A stretch of DNA of 64,000 nt from Chelatococcus sp. YT9. Its GTDB lineage: Bacteria; Pseudomonadota; Alphaproteobacteria; Rhizobiales; Beijerinckiaceae. Shown here piece by piece: positions 1-7,793 of this stretch; the stretch's first letter is position 1, and each line of letters opens with the position of its first letter. The DNA lies in assembly GCF_018398315.1 (NCBI RefSeq), contig NZ_JAHBRW010000002.1:914637-978636 (forward strand). Reading direction: 5' to 3'. Made by a program: the position numbers and the translations under genes. The notes under the pieces are model-generated. The model was not told where the DNA came from. It saw nothing but the letters and a program-made list of their open reading frames with translations, and made no database searches.

Positions 1-188
1 TCAAGATTGAACGCATGACGTGCGGAGGCTGCGCGAAATCGGTCACGGAGGCGATCCAATCGGTCGATTCGAATGCCACGATAAAGACCGATCTGGCCAC
101 GCGAGCGGTCAAGATCGAAACGGCCGCAACACGGGCCGCCATCTTGCAGGTTCTCGAGGAAGCCGGTTATCCGGCGACTGTGAGCTGA
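1..188 (+). CDS. CopZ-like copper chaperone (HMA domain), 5' truncated by window
   Basis: The reading frame beginning at base 3 gives 61 residues that end in TGA at 186-188. It opens with KIERMTCGGCAKSV, the MxCxxC metal-binding loop of heavy-metal-associated (HMA) domains, and closes with EEAGYPA, the usual end of the ferredoxin-like fold. Proteins of this size bind Cu(I) through the two cysteines and pass it to a P-type ATPase or regulator in the cytoplasm. Only a few residues are missing before the window if it is a stand-alone chaperone. It could instead be the last HMA domain of a larger protein, but the stop right after the domain favours a chaperone. The DUF305 remnant just downstream fits a former copper-handling cluster. 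Confidence 0.8.
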   Translation, partial: KIERMTCGGCAKSVTEAIQSVDSNATIKTDLATRAVKIETAATRAAILQVLEEAGYPATVS

Positions 189-211
189 TCAGGGGCGAGA
201 CCGTGAATAGG

Positions 212-545
212 CTCACCCCGATTTTCATAGCGGGCGCGATTTGCCATCAGCGCAGGTCTCGCCTTCGCGCATAGCCGGCTGAATACAAGCGATCTTACGG
301 AAGGACATACGCTACGTTGAGTCACGCGAAGCCGATCCTTCGTCGAAAGCCTACGTCGAGGCCAACGTCGCACAAGGACATGCCGGCCGAATTCACTGGG
401 GATGCCGATATCGACTTTTAGCGCGGTATGATCCCGCACTGTCAGGGCGCAATCGACATCGCGAAAGTGTGCTTCAGGGCGGTTAGCACCCGAGGTCCGC
501 AAGCTCGCCGAAGATGTGATCAAGGCTCAGGTGGCGAGATTCCCG
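212..545 (+). pseudogene. Decayed DUF305 (CopM-like) exported metal-binding protein
   Basis: Pieces of a DUF305 protein are spread over different frames. A signal-peptide-like start (MNRLTPIFIAGAI, from base 203) shifts frame into ISAGLAFAH. SSKAYVEANV shifts again into HKDMPAEFTGDADIDF, where an in-frame TAG lies at 419-421. Then comes RGMIPHCQGAIDIAKV, which matches the DUF305 signature RGMIPHHQGAI with one His replaced by Cys. A last shift near 490 leads into PEVRKLAEDVIKAQ, the usual C-terminal helix. At least three frameshifts and one stop make this a dead gene. DUF305 proteins are periplasmic and often sit in copper or silver resistance clusters, which agrees with the CopZ-like gene next to it. 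Confidence 0.75.
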
Positions 546-814
546 TGATCACGAGTGACTTGTCGAGAACAGAAAGTAGTTCGGGGAGGCGCCAAAGCGC
601 CCCGGAGGTCGCCGCATATCGGGTCGGACCGGCGTTGCAATATCAGATGCATTGCGGGATAGGTTTGTCGGGACCTCCGACTGAGCAGAAACGGACGCGC
701 CGTCGGAATGCGCCATGTGCCATGGTGTCTCTGCATAAAGGCCGGCCAAGTACACCGGAACGGCGCAAGTGGCCGGCTTCCCAACTCGCACAGGAGTCGG
801 CCACCTAAAAGGTG
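546..814. other. Gene-free degraded stretch, possible cytochrome c ghost
   Basis: No open frame here reads as an intact protein. The plus strand at 709-726 reads ECAMCHG, a CxxCH haem-binding pattern, but it is followed within four codons by a stop. An earlier stretch at 637-670 in another frame (LQYQMHCGI) resembles the start of a c-type cytochrome domain whose second Cys-His is lost. This is suggestive of another decayed exported protein but not proof. Confidence 0.25.
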
Positions 815-1228
815 TTATTCAATGACCTGGATGATCCGGTGAGTCTTAGGCTCAACGATTACGGTGCGGTTATTGACGACCGTATACCGATAACCCTTGC
901 CATATTCCGCGGGAACCTCCCGATACACCACGCCCTTCTCTGGCAGGACGGTGCCAACCCGGACCTCTTCCCGGTAGGTGTAAGAAGGAACTTGTTGGGT
1001 GGCTACATACTCGCGGAACCGGGGCGTATTGTCGCCCAAGATGCCGCCGACTACCGCACCGCCAACCCCGCCAACGACTGCGCCGACCGGGCCTCCCACT
1101 GCCGCCCCGCCCACTGCGCCGGCGGCGGCGCCTCCAGCGGCTCCGCCCCGTGCTCCTTGCGGGTTGTTCTGGGCCAGTGCCACAGCGGGAAGAACGGCGA
1201 GTAGACCTGCTAACGCTAGAGCCTTCAT
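815..1228 (-). CDS. DUF1236 domain protein with glycine-zipper, exported
   Basis: 137 residues. The start at 1226-1228 is chosen because it has a strong AGGAGG site 8 bases upstream and begins a clear signal peptide (MKALALAGLLAVLPAVALAQ, cleavage after AQ). Residues about 25-65 are a Gly/Ala/Val-rich glycine-zipper segment of the GGAVGG type, able to insert in or pack against membranes. The rest is a DUF1236 domain with the typical VPAEYGKGYRYTVVNNRTV and a C-terminal RIIQVIE. Such proteins are common in rhizobia and relatives; their function is unknown. It is probably periplasmic or outer-membrane associated. No partner genes are evident nearby. Confidence 0.85.
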   Translation of the reverse strand: MKALALAGLLAVLPAVALAQNNPQGARGGAAGGAAAGAVGGAAVGGPVGAVVGGVGGAVVGGILGDNTPRFREYVATQQVPSYTYREEVRVGTVLPEKGVVYREVPAEYGKGYRYTVVNNRTVIVEPKTHRIIQVIE

Positions 1229-1654
1229 GATCAATACCTCCTGAGTTTCTAACGCAGCTGGAAAACGCGCCTCATGACAGCGGGTTCCGGTCTCAGAGTA
1301 AAAGCCCAATAAACGCCGCATTTGAGCTGGGGCTGCGCCAATCAACAGTTGTCAGCCTCAAGGGCCCACTTACTGTATGCTTTGACAAATGGATATATAC
1401 GATTCGACGTATCGGTATATAAGGGGGCCCGTCTGCAACGAATTTGTGGTGAATTGTTGGCTCGACAGCTAGGCTCGAAGGAGCGATCCTCCGGCGGGGC
1501 GCCAGCGATTGCGAGCTCCCATGCTCTGCCCCGCCGTTTGCCGCTGCGCGGCCCCGCCGCAATTCACACCGCTAGACGATCCGCGAAGGAATTCCACAGT
1601 GCATCGCCCGGGAGATGGGAATCAGCACTTCCAACTCCCCAACGTGTCCCAGTC
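1229..1654. other. Gene-free interval
   Basis: I see no protein-like frame. The left end holds the upstream region of the DUF1236 gene. An AT-rich patch at about 1385-1425 (ATGGATATATACGATTCGAC and following) stands out from the GC-rich surroundings and could be promoter DNA, but no clear -35/-10 pair or operator is visible. Confidence 0.3.
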
Positions 1655-2092
1655 TCATACTAGACCCGTCCCCAAGCCCAAAATGACCCAAGGCTCGTGA
1701 CTGATGTCAACCCCGGTGATATCCACGTCCACAATCTGCAGCCCATATTCTCCATGGGCATTGTGCATAGGATAGCTATTGCTTTCAAGATGATATGCCA
1801 CACTCAAGCCTCGCGGGCCGCGATGACCTTCAGAAGTCGCTGGTTCGCCCGTGGGCAGAGGGTGAGATGGCACAAATTTCTTGAAGCCTGAACTCGAAAG
1901 CGCCTCGGATACTTTGTGCCTGTCGTGCAGCCAGGCCTTATGAGGGCATTCGTCCGTCCCAATAAAGTATCTTTTTGTGATTCGGTCTTGATACAGATTA
2001 TAATTGTCGTCGCCGTGCTTAACTCCCCCATACCTCCAGTTCTCGCCAAGAATTCCCAACGCGTTCTCCATCCGGTTCATTCTACCTATCAC
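1655..2092 (-). CDS. Hypothetical protein
   Basis: 145 residues if started at 2092; an internal Met a few codons in (MNRMENALGILGENW) is an alternative start. I do not recognise a family. The composition is balanced, with aromatic and charged residues, and looks more like a real protein than the frames opposite it. There is no signal peptide or membrane segment. No good ribosome-binding site decides the start. The flanking DNA is degraded on both sides, so it may be a remnant or spurious. Confidence 0.35.
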   Translation of the reverse strand: MIGRMNRMENALGILGENWRYGGVKHGDDNYNLYQDRITKRYFIGTDECPHKAWLHDRHKVSEALSSSGFKKFVPSHPLPTGEPATSEGHRGPRGLSVAYHLESNSYPMHNAHGEYGLQIVDVDITGVDISHEPWVILGLGTGLV

Positions 2093-2854
2093 ATGAGATC
2101 TCCGTCGTTCTTCAATAATGTTCCCAATGCCCTGGAGACATTCCCGGAGCGCTTCATCGCTCAGAAAGGGCCATGTCGGGTCCGGCTTTTCGCGTGATTA
2201 TCCAATAGTGCCGTGGAGAAACACGGCGTGGCGAATGCTGCAGATGTCGCAGCATCAATGGCTCGCGATGGAGCTTTCGGAAAGTCGGCCGTGCCGATGT
2301 CTTTACGCGCCGCCGTTCGAAGGGCAGAGGCGTGATTGATCGGCTCGCGCCGTGCAGGACGTATCTCGCGTTGCCGCCCGGCCGGAAAAGGCGGGCTACA
2401 TGAGGAGGTGCGTCACGCCAAGACGATAGCGCGCCATCGACAGCGAGAATCGACGCCTCGACTGGCAGTCATTTCCGAGCGTGCCTGCGAGAAACGCACG
2501 AAAAACTCTACTGACAGCGGTCGTGATCTTCACTCTCTTCGCAGGCGTCGGCGCCGCTGTCCCATTTGGCGGCCCCGCTTTTTTGCCGCAGCTGTGGGAG
2601 CAGCTATGGCCCAAGCGGTGGCGGAGCTCCGCGGCGGTCCGCTCCGGCTTCCCGTGGCACTCGCGGCACTGGCGTATTTCCTTTCGCGCAACTGCCCGGC
2701 GGAGCGTGGACCTTCGGATCGCCTTTCCTCGGGGGAACTCTGTGGGGAGCACTCGCGGCTGCACGCATCCAACCACGTGCCGACGTAACGCCGCCCCGAT
2801 ATCCTGGGAACGCCGCGCCAGTGGCCTTCCCAATCGGCGCCGTATGGGCCCGCC
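2093..2854. other. Degraded interval, possible membrane-protein remnant
   Basis: No intact gene is visible. On the plus strand at about 2481-2600 a short frame reads like a signal or membrane segment (LLTAVVIFTLFAGVGAAVPF, preceded by basic residues) and then loses protein character near the end of that stretch. Around 2715-2765 another frame reads FGSPFLGGTLWGALAAAR. Together these suggest a small membrane protein broken by frameshifts. I could not assign a family. Confidence 0.25.
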
Positions 2855-3061
2855 CTAGCTTCGGTCTACCTTCTTCTCCAGTTCCTTTCGCTTCTCTGGA
2901 TAATGTGCCGGGTCTTCATATTCCTGCCGGGTGGCTTCCTCGGCGATCCTGTCATTCGCGCGCTTGCGGGTTGCAGACTGGATTGTTCCCCAAACGAGTG
3001 CCGCGAGGAGGAGGACAATGCCAATTCCCCAAACGACTTCTCCGCCCACATCCATGGTCAT
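2855..3061 (-). CDS. Small single-pass membrane protein
   Basis: 68 residues. An N-terminal hydrophobic helix (VVWGIGIVLLLAALVWGTI, residues 9-27) is followed by a strongly charged tail with many Lys, Arg and Glu (ending LEKKVDRS). Short proteins of this layout, with a helix followed by TRxRAND and an EEATR segment, are conserved hypotheticals in Hyphomicrobiales; function is unknown. The start at 3059-3061 is chosen because the helix follows directly and a GAGGCGGAG site lies upstream; a second Met two codons in (3055) is an alternative. It probably sits in the inner membrane with the charged tail in the cytoplasm. Confidence 0.65.
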   Translation of the reverse strand: MTMDVGGEVVWGIGIVLLLAALVWGTIQSATRKRANDRIAEEATRQEYEDPAHYPEKRKELEKKVDRS

Positions 3062-3258
3062 GCTCCGCCTCTCATTTCGCCTCCAGTTGAACCAACGACG
3101 CTCGGGCGATGTTCCAGATGGTGCCTGAGCCTTCCCAATTCTGTGGTCATGACCGCACGAGCGCTCTAGCGGGTCGCCAAAGTTGTTCACGCAAGACCAG
3201 ATGGGAGTGCGGGGATATCGGGGGCGGCTGCCTACGGCCGCTCGGCCTACCGGCGCTT

Positions 3259-4557
3259 CTAGATTCGCAGGCGGTCGCGGGCCTCGAGAAACCCGATGAT
3301 CGCCGGCATGAACCATGGGTTGCCTGTATAGAACATCTGGGTAGCGTAGGGGCGATCGAACGCTTGTTCCCACGAACCGCCGAGAAGCTTTTTCGCGGTT
3401 TCGTGCCCCAGATAGCTTTGCATCGCGACGCCGCTGCCACAGCAGCCACCGATGTAATGGATGCCGTTTCGTTCGGTCATGTGGGGAAAATGATCAAAGG
3501 TGAATGCGATGAAGCCGCCCCAGCTATGGGTAATTTTGTAGGGCTCGAGCTGAGGAAAGAGCGTGCGCATGCGGCGATGGAGCGAACGGCCACTGCGGCG
3601 GAAATCATTCACTTGGGATGCTCCCGAGCGGCCGCCAAACAATATACGTGTCCCATCAGGCGAGGTTCGATAGTAATTGTGAAGTTTGCACGTATCACCG
3701 ATTTGATGCCCCCGCGGGATCACGCTGCCAACCACATCAGGTGGTAGTGGTTCTGTCGCGATGATTTGACTCTGAATCGGAACAAGGCGGCGGCGAAACC
3801 AGCCGAACTCAGCACCGGTGTAGGCGTTTGTTGCGACAATGGCGCGTTTCGCGCGGATCATTCCTTGCTGTGTGTCGATGTCAAACTGCCCGAGCGTTCC
3901 GCCAATGCATTTGACCCGGCAGTTTGAAACGAGCGTCACCCCCGCTCGTCTTGCCTGATCCACGAGACCGTCGTGATAAAGGCCCGGGTGAAGATGCCCA
4001 TCCTCAGGCATCAAGCGCCCCCCGAAATACTCATTCGTACCCACGTAGGCGCGCTGCTCGGCGCGAGAAACCATATGAGCGGTAGCGCCGAGGTGCTTGG
4101 TGCGCAAATCCATGTCGCGGGCAAGGCTCTCGTAGTCCTCCGGCTTGTGAGCCCCGTAGAAGCGTCCGCAGCGTTCCAATCCGCAGTCGATGCCGCGACT
4201 TTCAATCAAATCGAAAACGAACTCGCGTGACCGGACCGCCGCCTTATAAAACCGGACGGCATTCTCGAGCCCGACTTTGCCAACAAGCGTGGCGAAGGAA
4301 TAGCGCAATGTGGCCCCGATCGCGCCGCCGTTACGTGTGCTCGCCCCCACGCCGAGAGCACCGGCGTCAATCACGACAACGTTTTGGCCGGCTTCGGCAA
4401 GGGTTACAGCCGCGGTTAGGCCGGAATAGCCGGATCCGACGATCACGGTATCGGCCCGCGCGGGCAGTTCCTCGCACTGCACCTCTGCGCGCGGCGCCGC
4501 CTCCCACCAGTAGGGGGTGAGCTTGAGATTATCCACGTAGATCGAATTCATGTTCAT
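3259..4557 (-). CDS. FAD-dependent amine/amino-acid oxidase, DAO family
   Basis: 432 residues from the ATG at 4557; a GTG four codons upstream is an alternative. An N-terminal Rossmann motif (VIVGSGYSGLTAAVTLAEAG, about residues 40-60) followed by VVVIDAG binds FAD. STRNGGAIG and the C-terminal SWGGFIAFTFDHFPHM and GGCCGSGVAM segments are typical of the DAO family branch that includes gamma-glutamylputrescine oxidase. Such enzymes oxidise a C-N bond to an imine with release of H2O2 or transfer to a carrier. It is divergent from the alpha/beta hydrolase gene, with a perfect inverted repeat in between. A RidA gene lies at 11.1 kb, which fits removal of imine by-products. The true substrate cannot be read from sequence. 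Confidence 0.85.
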   Translation of the reverse strand: MNMNSIYVDNLKLTPYWWEAAPRAEVQCEELPARADTVIVGSGYSGLTAAVTLAEAGQNVVVIDAGALGVGASTRNGGAIGATLRYSFATLVGKVGLENAVRFYKAAVRSREFVFDLIESRGIDCGLERCGRFYGAHKPEDYESLARDMDLRTKHLGATAHMVSRAEQRAYVGTNEYFGGRLMPEDGHLHPGLYHDGLVDQARRAGVTLVSNCRVKCIGGTLGQFDIDTQQGMIRAKRAIVATNAYTGAEFGWFRRRLVPIQSQIIATEPLPPDVVGSVIPRGHQIGDTCKLHNYYRTSPDGTRILFGGRSGASQVNDFRRSGRSLHRRMRTLFPQLEPYKITHSWGGFIAFTFDHFPHMTERNGIHYIGGCCGSGVAMQSYLGHETAKKLLGGSWEQAFDRPYATQMFYTGNPWFMPAIIGFLEARDRLRI

Positions 4558-4800
4558 GGAGCACCCCACTGGCCCTGATGCAGATGGGCAAGGTAGCGGA
4601 TAACGATATTCAAAATCGAATATACGGGAGAATGGCGAGAATCAAATGACCTTTTTACGTCGATCCGGAATTTCTATCGTTATGCGCTTTTCACAATCGG
4701 TTCCTTCGGATAACTTGAAGCTCGGAGGCGTTCAGCAATGTTCCTGACAGCAGACGCGCTCACCAACGCGACCCAGCGTAGCAAAGAAACGGAGAGGACA
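4558..4800. promoter_or_regulatory. Divergent promoter region with inverted repeat
   Basis: The gap between the FAD oxidase and the hydrolase contains a perfect inverted repeat at 4606-4623, ATATTC-N6-GAATAT. Repeats of this size are typical operators for dimeric HTH regulators. The IclR-type gene at 10.2 kb is the nearest candidate regulator of this catabolic module. An AT-rich patch at 4640-4690 may hold the hydrolase promoter. Confidence 0.45.
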
Positions 4801-5748
4801 ATGCGCGAGCATGCGATGACGGAGTACAAGAAGAGGGTGCGGGATGTGAGGGGTGGCAATAGCGCTCGCCCGCGTGATCCCAATGAGCGGAGGGCACAAT
4901 TCGAGGCTTATGCGGATGTCTTCAAGGAGCCCTATCCTGCAAACCTTACCATTCTGAACTGGTTCGTTGCCGCTCCTGGACGCGAGATCCCCATTCGCAT
5001 CTATCAGCATAGGTACGAGGGCCCGCAGCCAACAATTGTCTATTTCCATGGCGGCGGTTACATGTCTGGGAGCCTCTACACCCACGATACAGTCGTTGCT
5101 AATCTAGCGGTCGGATCGGGCGCGCAAGTCATTGCGGTCCACTATCGGCGCGCTCCGGAAAATCCCTATCCTGCTGCAGTCGACGACGGCTTCTTCATCC
5201 TGAACTGGGCGCGCCAGAACGCTGAGCGGTATAGCATCGATCTTGATCGCCTCGCCATTGCGGGAGATAGCGCCGGTGGCGGACTGACCGCTGCGCTGTC
5301 CATGATGGCGCGTGATCGTAACGGGCCTAAGCTTGCGATGCAGATCCTCCTGTATCCTGGCCCCATGAACACGGATATCAATACTGACAGCTATCTCCGT
5401 ATCAATCATGATCCTCAGTTCAATAAATCTGATCTCGAGTTTTACCTGAACGCCTATCTGTCGGGCAATCTTGAGACCAAAGATCCCTACGCCGTTCCTT
5501 TGCAAGCAACGAATTATGCCGGTTTGCCGCCAGCCTTCATTCATGTCGCCGAGCTTGATCCCCTCTACGACGAGGGCCTACTCTATGGAGAGCGCATCAA
5601 GGCTGCCGGTGGCGAGGCCATCGTACGTGTGGCAGAGAACCTTGAACACAGTTTCCTGCGAGCCGTGACCATATCGCCAGAAGCACGAGAGGAAGCCCGC
5701 ATTCTTTATCAGGCGGTTCGCTCCGGAATGCGTATACCGGCCGCTTGA
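4801..5748 (+). CDS. Alpha/beta hydrolase, hormone-sensitive-lipase family
   Basis: 315 residues from the ATG at 4801, which has a GGAGAGG site 6 bases upstream; an earlier ATG at 4738 lacks one. The oxyanion motif HGGGY lies near residue 84, and the nucleophile elbow GDSAGGG carries the catalytic Ser near residue 160. The Asp is in AELDPLYDEG and the His in NLEHSFLRA. These are the four marks of HSL-family esterases. It is cytoplasmic, with no signal peptide, and probably cleaves an ester or lactone. A shortened paralogue lies at 9.4-10.0 kb on the other strand, and between them lies an ABC importer, so all probably serve one substrate. A strong terminator follows at 5774. Confidence 0.9.
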   Translation: MREHAMTEYKKRVRDVRGGNSARPRDPNERRAQFEAYADVFKEPYPANLTILNWFVAAPGREIPIRIYQHRYEGPQPTIVYFHGGGYMSGSLYTHDTVVANLAVGSGAQVIAVHYRRAPENPYPAAVDDGFFILNWARQNAERYSIDLDRLAIAGDSAGGGLTAALSMMARDRNGPKLAMQILLYPGPMNTDINTDSYLRINHDPQFNKSDLEFYLNAYLSGNLETKDPYAVPLQATNYAGLPPAFIHVAELDPLYDEGLLYGERIKAAGGEAIVRVAENLEHSFLRAVTISPEAREEARILYQAVRSGMRIPAA

Positions 5749-5773
5749 GCCGTAGCGCCAACGGCTTTGATGA

Positions 5774-5798
5774 AAGCGGCCGCCCGGCCGCTTTTCTT
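5774..5798 (+). terminator. Rho-independent terminator after the hydrolase
   Basis: A GC-rich hairpin (AAGCGGCC, short loop, GGCCGCTT) is followed by TTTCTTT. It ends the hydrolase transcript 26 bases after its stop codon. The A-rich left arm may let it also act on the convergent permease transcript. Confidence 0.8.
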
Positions 5799-5918
5799 TG
5801 TCAGACTTGTATAGGCGTGATCTTGTCGAGCCCTATGAAGCGACCGACGATGTGGCGCGAACCTCTTGCAGATCGCCGGTCCGGAAGATCGCCGCCCAGT
5901 GCGCCCTACCGACGCGCG

Positions 5919-6815
5919 TCAGTCATCACGGCTGCTGGGAGATAGTACGTCGCGCAATCCGTCACCCAGAAAGTTCATGCCAAGCACCAGGATCAGCAGC
6001 GCGATGCCGGGAATGGCGATCACCCAGGGTGTAAAGAACACGTAGTCTTTACCTTCCGAGATCATCAGGCCCCACGAAGGAACGGGCGGCTGAACGCCGA
6101 GCCCGAGAAAGGAGAGCGCGGCTTCCAGGAGCACCGCATGCGCCATTTCAAGCGTCGTGACGACAACGATTGCATTCACTGCGTTCGGCAGTACCGAGCT
6201 CAAGAGTATGCGCGGCGTCGTACAGCCGATCGATTTTGCTGCCGCGATATACTCGAGATTACGGATCTGCATCACGGTCGACCGCGTAACCACTGCGAAG
6301 CGGTCCCAGAGGAGGAAGCCGAGCACGAGAATAACCGTTGGCAGGGAATTGCCGACAAGTCCTACAACCGCGAGCGCCACGAGCACGACCGGCATGGCGA
6401 GCCGGACGGTGATGATGAAAGAGATGACGAGATCAACGCGGCCACCAAAATATCCCGCGAGGGCGCCGAGCGTGGTTCCGATGATGCCGGATATGATGGC
6501 GGTGCCGAAAGCTATCATCAGCGAGACGCGCACACCATAGATGATGCGGCTGAGATAGTCGCGCCCAAGCTGGTCCGTCCCGAGGATGTGCTCCCAGCTC
6601 CCCTGCGCGTCCCAAACGGGAGGCAGCAACCGCTCCGCGAGGTTCTGGAGATAGGGATCCGCCGGGGCGAGCCAGGAGGCTCCCAACGCCATCACAATCG
6701 CCAGCGTGAGGATCGCGGCACCAATGAGGAGGCCGCGTTGGCGAAGCCATCGCCGGATCTGGGATGGTGCACCCGCGGCCTGGCTCGCCGAAACGCTAAC
6801 ATGCGCCATAGCCAT
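5919..6815 (-). CDS. ABC transporter permease, DppC type
   Basis: 298 residues from the ATG at 6815, preceded by GAGGATG; this start overlaps the last base of the upstream permease stop. A cytoplasmic N-tail is followed by a first helix near residues 30-50 (LIGAAILTLAIVMALGASWL). The periplasmic loop carries the family mark LGTDQLGRDYLSRIIYG. Then come four to five further helices with the EAA loop around EYIAAAKSIGC, and a C-terminus ending NFLGDGLRDVL. These mark the second permease of dipeptide/oligopeptide-type importers. It pairs with the gene just upstream and with the binding protein at 7.8-9.3 kb. Confidence 0.9.
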   Translation of the reverse strand: MAMAHVSVSASQAAGAPSQIRRWLRQRGLLIGAAILTLAIVMALGASWLAPADPYLQNLAERLLPPVWDAQGSWEHILGTDQLGRDYLSRIIYGVRVSLMIAFGTAIISGIIGTTLGALAGYFGGRVDLVISFIITVRLAMPVVLVALAVVGLVGNSLPTVILVLGFLLWDRFAVVTRSTVMQIRNLEYIAAAKSIGCTTPRILLSSVLPNAVNAIVVVTTLEMAHAVLLEAALSFLGLGVQPPVPSWGLMISEGKDYVFFTPWVIAIPGIALLILVLGMNFLGDGLRDVLSPSSRDD

Positions 6816-7732
6816 CACCGCATCCTCAGTCGTGGGTCGAGATAAGCGTTTAGGAGATCTGCGAGGAGAGTGAGGACCACGAAGATGAGGGAGAACAGGA
6901 GCACGATCGACTGCACAACGGGAAAATCGGCACGTTGGATCGATTCCCAGCTGAGATAGCCGATGCCGTGGAGCGCGAACACCGTTTCTATCACTGTTGA
7001 TCCGCCCAGCAGAAAGCCGAATTGGACCGCTGCCAGCGCGACGACAGGGATGACCGCGTTTCTAAGCGCATGTCTTAGCAAGATCTTGCGGGGGCTGAGT
7101 CCCTTTGCCTTGGCGGTTCGGATGTAGTCCGACCGCAGAACCTCGATCATGCCCGCGCGCGTCAGGCGCATAATGGCCGGCGCAGCGTAATAGGCGAGAA
7201 CAATCGACGGCAGAACAAAGCCCTCCCAGGTCTCTGAGCCTGAAAGCGGGAGCCAGCGCAATTGAATCGAGAAGAAGAAGACGAGCATCAGCGCAAGCCA
7301 GAAGCTCGGCATCGCCTGCCCGAGAACCGCGGCCGAGAGTGCAAGCCGATCAACGAGCGAATTCGGCCGCACCGCTGCGACGACGCCGAGCGGCATCGCC
7401 ACGATGATGGCCAGCAGCAGTGCAGTAAAACCGAGCGTGAAGGTCACCGGCATGCGCTCAAGGATGATCCGGTTGACCGGTTCCCGGAAATAGTAAGACT
7501 GACCGAGGTCGCCGCTCAGAACCTGCCCTAGCCACTGGAAATACTGAATAACCAGCGGCTTATCCAGCCCGTAGGCGACCCTGATCTGTTCAACCTGCTC
7601 CGGAGTGGCAGACTCGCCAGCGAGTGCCTGTGCCAGATCGGTCGAGAACCTGAGCAGACAGAACGATACGATCGACACTGTGATTGCGACAAGGACGGCA
7701 AGAATTATACGATGGAGGGCATAACGCGCCAT
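6815..7732 (-). CDS. ABC transporter permease, DppB type
   Basis: 305 residues. The ATG at 7732 is chosen because it begins the usual MARYALHRI before the first helix and has GAGGG nine bases upstream. Typical features are the early ALAGESATPEQVEQIRVAYGL loop, the LPLSGSETWEG loop and the EAA segment DYIRTAKAKGLSP. It is the first permease of a peptide/nickel-type importer. Gene order is binding protein, this gene, then the DppC-type gene, all on the minus strand with tight spacing. No ATP-binding subunits are encoded in the operon. Confidence 0.9.
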   Translation of the reverse strand: MARYALHRIILAVLVAITVSIVSFCLLRFSTDLAQALAGESATPEQVEQIRVAYGLDKPLVIQYFQWLGQVLSGDLGQSYYFREPVNRIILERMPVTFTLGFTALLLAIIVAMPLGVVAAVRPNSLVDRLALSAAVLGQAMPSFWLALMLVFFFSIQLRWLPLSGSETWEGFVLPSIVLAYYAAPAIMRLTRAGMIEVLRSDYIRTAKAKGLSPRKILLRHALRNAVIPVVALAAVQFGFLLGGSTVIETVFALHGIGYLSWESIQRADFPVVQSIVLLFSLIFVVLTLLADLLNAYLDPRLRMR

Positions 7733-7793
7733 GATGAACCCTCTAGATGTTGGAAGCCGGCGGTGGGACGCACTCCCGCGATCCGCATCCAAC

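Noticed and set aside
6138-6845. Open frame antisense to the DppC-type permease
   Set aside because: The composition is dominated by charged residues as expected of a shadow; the permease frame has all family motifs.
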